Source: an uncultured Prevotellaceae bacterium (GTDB lineage: Bacteria; Bacteroidota; Bacteroidia; Bacteroidales; Bacteroidaceae). From it: 39,519 nt of DNA. The notes beneath the pieces were generated by a model that was not told where the DNA came from, searched no databases, and was given only the letters and a program-made list of their open reading frames with translations. The stretch covers positions 1 to 39,519 of the forward strand of contig CALFJA010000057.1 in assembly GCA_937877605.1 (NCBI GenBank), in the 5' to 3' direction. Below are positions 7,368-14,358 of the stretch, one piece after another; the first letter of the stretch is position 1; each line of letters starts with the position of its first letter. The translations under genes and the position numbers were made by a program.

Positions 7368-7454
7368 ATGACGATTTTAGTATTTTCTTTGTCCGTTGTG
7401 GCAATTATGATTGCCCAGGCAGTACACATCAGTCGCCAGATAGACACCAAGTAG
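7368..7454 (+). CDS. 28-residue single-helix membrane microprotein
   Basis: A short frame from ATG 7368 to TAG 7452-7454 encoding 28 residues. Residues 3-19 are hydrophobic (ILVFSLSVVAIMIAQAV), a good transmembrane helix, followed by a short polar tail HISRQIDTK. Support that it is a real gene: a strong AAAGAAAGGA ribosome-binding sequence about seven bases upstream, a -7 promoter element at 7312-7319, and a perfect rho-independent terminator at 7501-7528, with no other gene in the unit. I do not recognise the sequence. Small one-helix proteins of this type often attach to larger membrane complexes (transporters, oxidases, kinases), but the partner cannot be named from the window. Confidence 0.65.
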   Translation: MTILVFSLSVVAIMIAQAVHISRQIDTK

Positions 7455-7500
7455 GAGGGCGACCTTTTTCAGACAAACATTCAATAACGAGTAAATACCG

Positions 7501-7537
7501 ACGGCACAGGGAACAAACCCTGTGCCGTTTTCTTTTT
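7501..7537 (+). terminator. Rho-independent terminator of the 28-codon gene
   Basis: ACGGCACAGGG, loop AACAAA, CCCTGTGCCGT, an 11-bp perfect stem followed by TTTTCTTTTT. Confidence 0.9.
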
Positions 7538-7600
7538 GTCAGGACGGCTTCGTTCCGTACCGCCCTTGCAGAAGCGATTTCCCACAAATGCCGCCGCCCT

Positions 7601-7632
7601 TTTGGCGGACAAGATAAAAATGTGTATTTTTG
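7601..7632 (+). promoter_or_regulatory. Consensus promoter of rsmA operon
   Basis: TTTG (7601-7604), 20-bp spacer, TATTTTTG (7625-7632). Start near 7636, leader about 15 nt. A small GC hairpin (CCGCC...GGCGG, about 7590-7607) overlaps the -33 box. Confidence 0.8.
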
Positions 7633-7650
7633 CCTCATCAACCCGCAGAA

Positions 7651-8439
7651 ATGAAACAAGTAAGGGCCAAGAAGCACCTCGGTCAGCACTTCCTGACCGA
7701 TTTGGACATAGCACGGCGCATCGCCGACACGGTAGATGCATGTCCGAACCTGCCCGTCCTGGAGATAGGTCCCGGCATGGGCGTGCTCACACAGTACCTG
7801 GCAGCGAAGCAGCGGCCACTGAAGGCGGTGGAAATCGACCGCGAAAGTGTTGCGTACCTGAATGAAACATACCCTCAGTTGCGCAATAACATCATTGGAG
7901 AGGACTTCCTCCGCATGGACTTGCGCACCATTTTCGGCGGCAAACCTTTCGTGCTCACGGGCAACTACCCCTACGACATCTCGTCGCAGATATTTTTCAA
8001 GATGCTTGACAACCGCGACCTGATACCCTGCTGCACGGGAATGATACAGCGTGAGGTGGCTCTCCGCATGGCGGCGCAGCCCGGCAACAAGCAGTACGGC
8101 ATCCTCTCGGTGATGGTTCAGGCCTGGTACGATGTGGAATACCTCTTCACCGTCGACGAGCATGTGTTCAATCCGCCGCCCAAGGTGAAGTCGGCCGTGA
8201 TACGGATGACCCGCAACCGGACCGCCAGCCTGGGCTGCAATGAGGATTTGTTCCGCCGGCTGGTAAAGGCGGTGTTCAACCAACGGCGCAAGATGCTGCG
8301 CGTCTCGCTGCGGCAGTTGCTGCCAGATCCATCCGGGATAGACCTCTCCGGCACCGACATCGACCTTACCCTGCGTCCCGAACAGCTCACCATTGCGCAA
8401 TTCGCAGCACTTACCAATGTCCTAGAACCCTATCTCTGA
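7651..8439 (+). CDS. rsmA: 16S rRNA (adenine1518-N6/adenine1519-N6)-dimethyltransferase
   Basis: 262-residue SAM-dependent methyltransferase that dimethylates two adjacent adenines in the 3' hairpin of 16S rRNA during late 30S assembly. Seen: N-terminal AKKHLGQHFLTD signature, SAM motif I LEIGPGMGVLT (37-47), acidic EIDRE after strand 2, and motif IV as NYPYDISS (105-112); the family usually has NLPY, so Leu is replaced by Tyr, as is common in Bacteroidota. A C-terminal helical domain with FNQRRKMLRVSLRQL completes the normal length. The ATG at 7651 is chosen over a TTG at 7630 that falls within the promoter. The stop abuts the next gene start with no gap. Confidence 0.96.
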   Translation: MKQVRAKKHLGQHFLTDLDIARRIADTVDACPNLPVLEIGPGMGVLTQYLAAKQRPLKAVEIDRESVAYLNETYPQLRNNIIGEDFLRMDLRTIFGGKPFVLTGNYPYDISSQIFFKMLDNRDLIPCCTGMIQREVALRMAAQPGNKQYGILSVMVQAWYDVEYLFTVDEHVFNPPPKVKSAVIRMTRNRTASLGCNEDLFRRLVKAVFNQRRKMLRVSLRQLLPDPSGIDLSGTDIDLTLRPEQLTIAQFAALTNVLEPYL

Positions 8440-8901
8440 ATGGAACAGACCTACGAAATCCTCCTGCAACAGTTCTCCGCCCTCATAGAGGGTGAACACA
8501 ACAAGATGAGCGTCCTGGCCAATACGGCAGCCTTGCTGAAGCAAACCTTTCCCGAGAGATTCTTCTGGGTGGGCTTCTATCTGGTGGAAGACGGCCGTCT
8601 GGAACTGGGGCCTTTTCAGGGCACCGTGGCCTGTTACCATATCGAGAAGGGGCGCGGTGTTTGCGGCACGGCCTGGGCAGAGCGGCGCACGGTGCTGGTT
8701 CCCGATGTGGAACAGTTCCCGGGCCACATAGCCTGCTCCTCGCTCTCGCGGTCGGAGATTGTCGTTCCCCTCATCGGCGAGCAGCAGCAGGTGGCCGGCG
8801 TGTTGGATATCGACAGCACTGAAGTTGGCACCTTTAATGCCACCGACCAGCACTATCTGGAGGAAATCGCAAAAATTTTAGTGCGAGCGTTGGGCTATTG
8901 A
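8440..8901 (+). CDS. msrC: Free methionine-(R)-sulfoxide reductase, GAF domain
   Basis: 153-residue single GAF-domain enzyme that reduces free L-methionine-(R)-sulfoxide with thioredoxin as electron donor. The three redox cysteines of the fRMsr family are conserved with the expected spacing: Cys65 (GTVACYHI), Cys75 (GRGVCGTAW) and Cys99 (GHIACSS), followed by the SEIVVPL strand and the DIDS motif. Intact cysteines argue for an enzyme and not just a ligand-binding GAF protein. Its ATG follows the rsmA stop immediately, so it is translationally coupled and shares the rsmA promoter. The trxB and gpx genes elsewhere in the window belong to the same redox economy. Confidence 0.9.
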   Translation: MEQTYEILLQQFSALIEGEHNKMSVLANTAALLKQTFPERFFWVGFYLVEDGRLELGPFQGTVACYHIEKGRGVCGTAWAERRTVLVPDVEQFPGHIACSSLSRSEIVVPLIGEQQQVAGVLDIDSTEVGTFNATDQHYLEEIAKILVRALGY

Positions 8902-8920
8902 AAATTATAACCTATCTTTG
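8890..8920 (+). promoter_or_regulatory. Probable frr promoter
   Basis: TTGG (8890-8893), 19 bp, TATCTTTG (8913-8920); the -7 is exact, the -33 partial. It overlaps the end of msrC. Start near 8924, directly ahead of the octamer repeat. Confidence 0.65.
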
Positions 8921-8925
8921 TAAAA

Positions 8926-8981
8926 CCAAACAACCAAACAACCAAACAACTAAACAACAAAACAACCAAACGACCAAATAA
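8926..8981 (+). repeat. Seven tandem 8-bp repeats (CCAAACAA) in the frr leader
   Basis: Three exact CCAAACAA units (8926-8949) followed by four variants: CTAAACAA, CAAAACAA, CCAAACGA, CCAAATAA. The array begins about 2 nt after the predicted transcription start and ends 5 bp before the frr ATG, so it makes up almost the whole leader. It has no G except one, so it will be unstructured. Confidence 0.85.
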
Positions 8982-8986
8982 CCTAT

Positions 8987-9547
8987 ATGATTGATGTAAA
9001 AGCAACTCTGGCAAGTGCCGAAGAGCGCATGGAAATGGCGGCATTGTTTCTCGATGAATCGTTGAACCGCATCCGTGCAGGCCGTGCCAATGTCGCCATT
9101 CTCGATGGCGTGAGAGTGAACAGTTATGGTTCGATGGTGCCATTGAACCAAGTTGCCAATGTGTCTTGCCCCGATGCACGCACCATAGCCATCCGTCCGT
9201 GGGACAAGAAGGCCATCCGCGATATCGAGAAGGCCATCATGGACAGTGATGTCGGCATTACTCCAGAGAACAACGGCGAGGTTATCCGTCTGGGAATCCC
9301 GCAACCCACCGAGGAGCGTAGGCGCGAACTGACCAAGCAGTGCAACAAGATTGCAGAGAAGGCGAAGGTGGAAGTGCGCAATGTCCGCGGCGACATAAAG
9401 GACAAACTCAAGAAAGCCATCAAGGACGGACTGAGCGAAGACAACGAGAAAGATGCCGAGGACGAACTCCAGAAGATTCACGACAAGTTCATAAAGAAGA
9501 TTGATGCCTTGCTCGAAGCCAAGAACAAGGAAATCATGACCGTATAG
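8987..9547 (+). CDS. frr: Ribosome recycling factor
   Basis: 186-residue RRF, which with EF-G splits the post-termination ribosome. The full-length three-helix bundle plus alpha/beta domain is recognisable: MxxALxxLxxxLxRIRAGRAN at the N-terminus (ESLNRIRAGRANVAILDG), the GSMVPLNQVANVSCPDARTIAIRPWD block, IxxSDVGITPENNGEVIRLGIPQPTEERRRELTKQ, and the C-terminal helix VRNVRGDIKDKLKK..SEDNEKDAEDELQKIHDKFIKKID. Length is the family norm. The ATG at 8987 follows the octamer array with no Shine-Dalgarno; initiation presumably relies on the unstructured A-rich leader. rsgA starts one base after the stop. Confidence 0.98.
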   Translation: MIDVKATLASAEERMEMAALFLDESLNRIRAGRANVAILDGVRVNSYGSMVPLNQVANVSCPDARTIAIRPWDKKAIRDIEKAIMDSDVGITPENNGEVIRLGIPQPTEERRRELTKQCNKIAEKAKVEVRNVRGDIKDKLKKAIKDGLSEDNEKDAEDELQKIHDKFIKKIDALLEAKNKEIMTV

Positions 9548-9548
9548 A

Positions 9549-10481
9549 TTGAAGGGCTTAGTTGTAAAAAACACCGGCAGTTGGTACACCGTCAGGACTG
9601 CTGACGGACAGTTGATCGACTGCAAGATAAAGGGCAATTTCCGCTTGAAGGGCATCCGCAGCACCAATCCCGTGGCTGTGGGCGACCATGTTCAGATTAT
9701 CCTGAACCAAGAGGGAACTGCCTTTATCTGTGCCATCGACGACCGGAAGAACTACATCATCCGCAAGTCGACCAACCTGTCGAAGCAAAGCCACATCATC
9801 GCTGCCAATGTCGACCAGGCCGTGCTCATCGTAACGGTGAACCATCCGGCTACCAACACCACCTTCATCGATCGCTTCCTGGCATCGGCCGAGGCCTACC
9901 GGATACCCGTCGTGCTGGTGTTCAACAAGAGTGACCTGCTCACCGGCGACGAACTGCACTACCAACAGCTCATGATGGACCTCTACCGGCACATTGGCTA
10001 TGACTGTCTTGCCGTCTCGGCAAAGCAGGGTGAGGGTATCGGTGACCTTCAGCAGCGGATGGAAGGGAAGATTTCCGTGCTCAGTGGGAACAGCGGAGTG
10101 GGGAAGAGTACCCTTATCAACCGGCTCGTTCCGGGCACAAACCTCCGCACGGCGGGCATCAGCGACGCCCACGACAAGGGCATGCACACCACCACCTTCT
10201 CCGAGATGGTACCGCTGCCTGAGGGTGGCTACCTCATCGATACGCCAGGGATAAAGGGTTTCGGCACCTTCGACATGCAACCGGAGGAACTGACGGGCTA
10301 CTTCAAGGAGATTTTCCTCTACTCGGCCGGATGCCGCTTCAGCAACTGCACCCATACGCACGAACCGGGATGTGCCGTGCTCGATGCCCTGGAAAAGCAA
10401 CTCATTGCTCCCTCGCGCTACCAAAGTTATCTGTCGATGCTCGACGACAAGGACGAGAACAAGTACCGCGAAGCCTTCTAA
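9549..10481 (+). CDS. rsgA: Ribosome small-subunit-dependent GTPase A
   Basis: 310-residue circularly permuted GTPase that checks late 30S maturation. Order of motifs shows the permutation: an OB-fold domain (about 1-70), then G4 NKSD (126-129), G5 SAKQG (157-161), G1 GNSGVGKST (180-188), the HTTT switch I (213-216), G3 DTPG (231-234), and a C-terminal zinc knuckle C-x4-C-x-H-x5-C (Cys262, Cys267, His269, Cys275). The start appears to be TTG at 9549, one base past the frr stop; no ATG or GTG gives the complete OB domain. Co-transcribed with frr. Together with rsmA upstream this forms a ribosome biogenesis and recycling block. Confidence 0.95.
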   Translation: MKGLVVKNTGSWYTVRTADGQLIDCKIKGNFRLKGIRSTNPVAVGDHVQIILNQEGTAFICAIDDRKNYIIRKSTNLSKQSHIIAANVDQAVLIVTVNHPATNTTFIDRFLASAEAYRIPVVLVFNKSDLLTGDELHYQQLMMDLYRHIGYDCLAVSAKQGEGIGDLQQRMEGKISVLSGNSGVGKSTLINRLVPGTNLRTAGISDAHDKGMHTTTFSEMVPLPEGGYLIDTPGIKGFGTFDMQPEELTGYFKEIFLYSAGCRFSNCTHTHEPGCAVLDALEKQLIAPSRYQSYLSMLDDKDENKYREAF

Positions 10482-10503
10482 CGGCTTCTGCATGGATAAG
10501 CGA

Positions 10504-10536
10504 AGAGCCCCAGCCGTATTTGGCCGGGGCTCTTTT
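10504..10536 (+). terminator. Terminator after rsgA
   Basis: AGAGCCCCaGCC, loop GTATTT, GGCcGGGGCTCT with one mismatch, then TTTT. Confidence 0.85.
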
Positions 10537-10551
10537 GTGTAGGTATGGGTG

Positions 10552-11028
10552 CTACTCGTTGCGCAGGCGGTAGATGATTGTCGCGCCGACGATGTTGGTC
10601 AGCAACAGCACTGCCATACCTATTATGGGCAGGATGCTGTCGCCTGCATGCTGGCTGTTGCCGTGTGACATTTCCCATGCAACCATGAAGAGCAGCCCCA
10701 CCGTTTCAATGGCCATGATGCGCACCACCGTTGCGGCCACCATTGCCTGCCTGTAGTTGTGCACCTTGAGCTTTCGTCCGTATTGGCTGGTAGGGCGATA
10801 GGCTCCGGCCAGCATCAAGGCGCTGACCAGTGTGCATACAACGGCTACCACGAGCACCTCTTGTGAGAAGTGAAGAATGGCGAACACCCACAACAGCAGC
10901 ACACAGATGCCGCATGTGATTTCGAGGATGGTGCCCAGAAGTGTCCTGGGAACAGTCAGACGGGAGCCTGCCTGTGTTTCGTCTTGCAGTCGGCGACGGC
11001 GCAGAAGTTGGAAAATGTTGATGCTCAT
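10552..11028 (-). CDS. Four-helix membrane protein of unknown function
   Basis: 158 residues. A basic N-terminal segment (LLRRRRLQDE) precedes four hydrophobic helices at about 33-52, 54-74, 95-118 and 130-152. I recognise no family. It is the last gene of a three-gene operon: its ATG overlaps the stop of the ribbon-helix-helix gene by 4 bp (ATGA), so it is translationally coupled to it and lies behind the SPFH gene. Being in an SPFH operon it may be a partner of the SPFH complex in the membrane; that is inference. Confidence 0.75.
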   Translation of the reverse strand: MSINIFQLLRRRRLQDETQAGSRLTVPRTLLGTILEITCGICVLLLWVFAILHFSQEVLVVAVVCTLVSALMLAGAYRPTSQYGRKLKVHNYRQAMVAATVVRIMAIETVGLLFMVAWEMSHGNSQHAGDSILPIIGMAVLLLTNIVGATIIYRLRNE

Positions 11029-11210
11029 GTCTCGTTTCCTTTTTCTTTTTCAGGTCTGTGCTTTGGCTTGCGGCCGCTCTTCCGCAGTGCTTCATTTATG
11101 ATCCACTGCAGTTGGCCGTTGGTAGAGCGGAACTCATCGGCGGCCCATTTTTCCACGGCATCCATCATGTCGGCGTCTATCCGGAGTATGAAATTCCTTG
11201 TCTTTGCCAT
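11025..11210 (-). CDS. Ribbon-helix-helix (Arc-like) DNA-binding protein
   Basis: 61 residues. The fold is readable: beta strand RNFILRI (5-11), helix A DADMMDAVEKWAADEF (12-27), turn RSTNG, helix B QLQWIINEALRKS (33-45), then a basic Lys/Arg-rich tail (GRKPKHRPEKEKGNE). This is the Arc/MetJ superfamily layout, a dimeric DNA binder in which the paired strands read the major groove. Such proteins usually repress their own operon, and a tandem 11-bp repeat lies at the start of this operon (12250-12271). A toxin-antitoxin role is less likely because the partner gene is a membrane protein and no toxin fold is visible. Confidence 0.8.
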   Translation of the reverse strand: MAKTRNFILRIDADMMDAVEKWAADEFRSTNGQLQWIINEALRKSGRKPKHRPEKEKGNET

Positions 11211-11257
11211 TTTTCGAGGTCAGTTAGGAGCTTGTGTGGTTCAGTGCCGAATGGTTT

Positions 11258-12223
11258 TTAATGATTCAGTGTGCCGGTGTTGACCACGGGTTGTGCGTTT
11301 TCGTCGCCGCAGAGCACCACAAGCAAGTTGCTGACCATGGCGGCCTTCTTCTCTTCGTCCAGGTCACACACTTCGTCCTGGCTGAGTTTGTTGAGTGCCA
11401 GTTTGACCATTCCGACGGCGCCTTCCACTATTTTTTCCCTTGCAGCAATGATGGCGTCGGCCTGCTGGCGTCGGAGCATCACGGCGGCGATTTCCGGTGC
11501 GTAGGCGAGATAGTTGATGCGGGCCTCGACAATTTCTATTCCGGCCATTGCCAGACGCTCGGAGAGTTTCTCCTCGAGCTGCTCGTTTATTTCGGCGGCA
11601 TTGCTGCGGAGGGTCGGCTCGGTGCTGCCGGCACTGTCGTTGTCGTAGGCATACTGGCCGGCTACCTGCCGGAGGGCGGCATCACTCTGCACACGGACGA
11701 ACTTCTCCAATGCGTTCATGATGCCCTTGGCACTGGTGCCTATTTCGTTCGGGTTGCGGGCCATGGTCTGGGCGTCTATATCGTACATGGCGCGGTAGGT
11801 GTCTCGCAGTCGCCAAACCAGCACCATGCCAATCATTATAGGGTTACCCTGCTTGTCGTTCACCTTGATGGGTTCTCCGTCGAAGTTGCGGGCGCGGAGC
11901 GAGAGCTTCTTGGTGGAGTAGAAGGGGTTGACCCAATAGAATCCCGTCTGGCTGAAGGTGCCGTGGTACTTGCCGAACCAGTTGAGCACACAGGACTCGT
12001 TCGGTTCAAGCCTGAGGAAGGAACAACTGCAGACGATGCTGCAAACGAGCAGCACGATTGATGCCAGGAGCATGACACCGCCAATCCAGTCCTCGTGCGC
12101 ATTGAGCCGGATGATGCTGCAGACAATCAGGGCTATGGAAGCAACATAGCCCAGCAAAACGACGAACAGCATGAGAAAGCCGTTCAGAACAGTACCCTTG
12201 AATGCTAATTCTTTTGTTTCCAT
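11258..12223 (-). CDS. SPFH/band 7 (prohibitin/flotillin-like) membrane protein
   Basis: 321 residues. Two N-terminal hydrophobic helices (about 14-37 and 46-69) are followed by the SPFH domain from about residue 70: LRLEPNESCVLNWFGKYHGTFSQTGFYWVNPFYSTKKLSLRARNFDGEPIKVNDKQGNPIMIGMVLVWRL, which is the classical strand pattern, and then a long helical stretch (NAAEINEQLEEKLSERLAMAGIEIVEARINYLAYAPEIAAVMLRRQQADAIIAAREKIVEGAV). SPFH proteins build large rings that organise membrane domains and often regulate proteases. First gene of an operon with an RHH regulator and a membrane protein; promoter at 12274-12281. The Bacteroidales branch is described mainly as a Band 7 protein of unknown role. Confidence 0.9.
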   Translation of the reverse strand: METKELAFKGTVLNGFLMLFVVLLGYVASIALIVCSIIRLNAHEDWIGGVMLLASIVLLVCSIVCSCSFLRLEPNESCVLNWFGKYHGTFSQTGFYWVNPFYSTKKLSLRARNFDGEPIKVNDKQGNPIMIGMVLVWRLRDTYRAMYDIDAQTMARNPNEIGTSAKGIMNALEKFVRVQSDAALRQVAGQYAYDNDSAGSTEPTLRSNAAEINEQLEEKLSERLAMAGIEIVEARINYLAYAPEIAAVMLRRQQADAIIAAREKIVEGAVGMVKLALNKLSQDEVCDLDEEKKAAMVSNLLVVLCGDENAQPVVNTGTLNH

Positions 12224-12249
12224 TGTTGTCGATTTTTATCGGGTTAAAT

Positions 12250-12281
12250 TAAAATGATATTAAAATGATATCACAAATGTA
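12250..12281 (-). promoter_or_regulatory. SPFH operon -7 element with tandem 11-bp operator-like repeat
   Basis: Minus-strand TACATTTG (12274-12281) matches TAnnTTTG; transcription would start near 12270. Immediately at the start lie two exact head-to-tail copies of TAAAATGATAT (12250-12260 and 12261-12271 on the plus strand). An 11-bp period places both on the same face of the helix, as expected for cooperative binding. Binding by the RHH protein of the operon is inferred. Confidence 0.55.
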
Positions 12282-12874
12282 GGCCGTTTTTCGGTAGGTT
12301 GTATCGTTTCTGTGTTACATTTAACTTTGTTTAACCATTCGGGCCGGCAGCGGTTGTGTTTCGCAGAACTTTCAGTTGTCCAGCGTTTTGCCCATCCGGC
12401 GCGAGAAAAAGGTTGAACGAATCCTTGTTACGGAATTTTCCGTTGCGCGGTGTGCAGGTCTGAAAGCGTCGGGAAAAGCTGCTTTTCCAGTCCGTTTCCG
12501 GCACAGTTGTCCGCTGTTTTGGCGGTTGCCGCCTGCAAGTGGGGCTCAGTTGCATTTCCATTTTAGCCGAAATGGTTGCTGTTTTCCACCCAGATGCAGT
12601 GCAAGAGCCGCCCAAACGCATTCCGTTTGGGCGGCTCTTGCAAAATCGCTAAATGGGAATGGATTTTAATTTATATATAACCAATTGGATAACAAGCGGT
12701 TACGGAATATTCCGCTTTTCGCCGTTTTTCCCGTCAGCCAATCACCTTCAGCCCTTAAGACTTCAAATCCGGTTTGTCTTTACCCCGTGTGCAATTCAGT
12801 TATCGGTGCTGTGGATGTTCCCGTGTTCTGTTCGAATAAATCTCCGGCAGTATGCAATAAGCAAAAAACTTTTG
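12282..12874. other. Non-coding region between SPFH operon and mnmA
   Basis: About 590 bp with no convincing gene. A frame starting at 12653 merely runs into mnmA and is not used. The region contains the long hairpin at 12600-12642, a small palindrome CCATTTTAGCCGAAATGG (12559-12576 region) and repeated CAGTTGTCC words. No tRNA or known riboswitch was recognised. Confidence 0.55.
12600..12642. repeat. Perfect 19-bp inverted repeat
   Basis: GCAAGAGCCGCCCAAACG (12601-12618) and its exact reverse complement (12624-12641), loop CATTC, plus a flanking T-A pair. No T-tract on either strand, so not a typical terminator. The right arm shares GGGCGGCTCTTGCA with 3008-3021. Confidence 0.75.
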
Positions 12875-12882
12875 TATCTTTG
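12875..12882 (+). promoter_or_regulatory. -7 element of mnmA, leaderless layout
   Basis: TATCTTTG ends 4 bases before the mnmA ATG at 12887, so the transcript should begin at or within a base or two of the start codon. Confidence 0.65.
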
Positions 12883-12886
12883 CGGC

Positions 12887-13972
12887 ATGATAAAGGCAGA
12901 AGACCTTCAGGGAAAGCGCATAGCCGTGCTGCTCTCGGGCGGCGTGGACAGTGCCGTCGTGGTGCATCAGTTGGCACAGATGGGGCTGCATCCCGACTGC
13001 TTCTACATAAAGATAGGTCCCGAAGAGGAGGAAGCGTGGGACTGCTCGAGCGAGGAGGACCTGGAGATGACCACTGCCGTGGCGGCGAAATACGCCTGCC
13101 GGCTGGAGGTCGTGGATTGTCATCGGGAATATTGGAATGAGGTTACGCGCTACACCATGGAGAAGGTGCGTGCCGGACTGACCCCCAACCCCGATGTGAT
13201 GTGCAACAGGCTCATCAAGTTCGGAGCCTTCCACGAGAAGCGCGGGCACGACTACGACCTCATTGCCACGGGGCACTATGCCCAGACGGAAGTGATTGAC
13301 GGAAGGAAGTGGCTCACGACGAGCTCCGACCCCGTGAAGGACCAGACCGACTTCCTTGCGCAAATCTACGACTGGCAGCTGCAGAAGGCACTCTTTCCCA
13401 TCGGACACATGATGAAGGAAGAGGTGCGGCAGATAGCCGAGCGGGAGCGGCTGGTCAACGCCAGGCGCAAGGACTCGCAGGGCATCTGCTTCCTCGGCAA
13501 GATAAACTATAACGACTACCTCCGGCGCTATCTCGGCGAACAACCGGGCGATGTGCTGGAACTGGAAACCGGCCGCCGCATAGGCCAGCACCGCGGACTC
13601 TGGTTCCACACCATAGGTCAGCGAAAGGGACTGGGCTTCGGAGGAGGTCCGTGGTTTGTCGTAAAGAAGGACATTGAGCACAACATACTCTATGTGAGCA
13701 ACGGATATGACCCGGAAACGGCCTATGCCGACACATTCTTCATCCACGACCTGCACCTGCTGACCGCCGCACCCGAAACCGAGCGGATTACCTTCAAGAT
13801 ACGCCACACCCCCGAATACCACCACGGAACGCTCCGCCCGATGGGCGACGGCATCTATGAGGTGCACAGCCAGGAGAAAATCCACGGCGTGGCACCCGGG
13901 CAGTTCTGCGTCATCTACGACGGGAACCACCACCGCTGCTACGGAAGCGGCGAGATAACCGTTAAACAATAG
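12887..13972 (+). CDS. mnmA: tRNA-specific 2-thiouridylase MnmA
   Basis: 361-residue enzyme that thiolates U34 of tRNA Lys, Glu and Gln using ATP and sulfur relayed from a cysteine desulfurase. ATP-pyrophosphatase PP-loop SGGVDS (17-22) is present, as are the catalytic Cys pair: Cys106 in NPDVMCN and Cys201 in DSQGICFLG. The tRNA-binding KDQTDFLAQ segment deviates from the usual KDQSYFL, and residues about 45-60 (PEEEEAWDCSSEEDLE) match the usual insertion after strand 2. The ATG at 12887 is preferred because the promoter lies directly before it. Bacteroidota often have two MnmA paralogues; which one this is cannot be told here. Confidence 0.93.
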   Translation: MIKAEDLQGKRIAVLLSGGVDSAVVVHQLAQMGLHPDCFYIKIGPEEEEAWDCSSEEDLEMTTAVAAKYACRLEVVDCHREYWNEVTRYTMEKVRAGLTPNPDVMCNRLIKFGAFHEKRGHDYDLIATGHYAQTEVIDGRKWLTTSSDPVKDQTDFLAQIYDWQLQKALFPIGHMMKEEVRQIAERERLVNARRKDSQGICFLGKINYNDYLRRYLGEQPGDVLELETGRRIGQHRGLWFHTIGQRKGLGFGGGPWFVVKKDIEHNILYVSNGYDPETAYADTFFIHDLHLLTAAPETERITFKIRHTPEYHHGTLRPMGDGIYEVHSQEKIHGVAPGQFCVIYDGNHHRCYGSGEITVKQ

Positions 13973-14014
13973 ACAATAGACAATAACCATATTAATAATT
14001 AATAGAGAACCAAC

Positions 14015-14356
14015 ATGAAAAAGATTTTACTGATGTTTGCCTTGCTGCTGACGGTGTCGGCCACGCAGGCAAAGACCCGCACCGCCGTGTTCACCACCAA
14101 GCCGCAGATGCACTGCCGCAAATGTGAGAACAAGATGCAGTTCAAAATCAACCTGCTCAAGGGCGTGAAGAAGGTGGAGGCCAACTGTGTGGAACAGACC
14201 GTGGAGGTCACCTTCAACGACAAACAAATCAACGAGGAAACCCTTCTGAAGGCATTCAAGGCCTTTGGCTACGACGCCCGCCAGCTGAAAGAGGGCGAGA
14301 CCGTCACCGAGAAGGAGGAACATGAGTGCAAGGAAGAAATGAAAAAGGAGGCATGA
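14015..14356 (+). CDS. Secreted heavy-metal-associated (HMA) domain protein
   Basis: 113 residues. An N-terminal signal peptide (MKKILLMFALLLTVSATQA) precedes one ferredoxin-like HMA domain with the metal site M-H-C-R-K-C (Cys34, Cys37) and the expected strands (FKINLLKGVKKVEANCVEQTVEVTF, INEETLLKAFKAFGYDARQL). The tail is Glu/Lys-rich (EKEEHECKEEMKKEA). It probably binds Cu+ or another soft metal in the periplasm. It follows mnmA by 42 bp; the gap begins with three ACAATA(G/A) units and may hold a weak A-rich initiation region. The next gene begins right after the stop, so these two are an operon. Confidence 0.85.
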   Translation: MKKILLMFALLLTVSATQAKTRTAVFTTKPQMHCRKCENKMQFKINLLKGVKKVEANCVEQTVEVTFNDKQINEETLLKAFKAFGYDARQLKEGETVTEKEEHECKEEMKKEA

Positions 14357-14358
14357 CT

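Noticed and set aside
8926..8981. CRISPR-like array
   Set aside because: Units are 8 bp without spacers and no cas genes are present; it is a simple tandem repeat.
11025..11210. Toxin-antitoxin pair
   Set aside because: RHH proteins are often antitoxins, but the coupled partner is a four-helix membrane protein and the first gene is SPFH; no toxin family is recognised.
12653..12886. N-terminal extension of mnmA by 78 codons
   Set aside because: The extension has no resemblance to MnmA, crosses the -7 promoter at 12875, and the family N-terminus begins at 12887.
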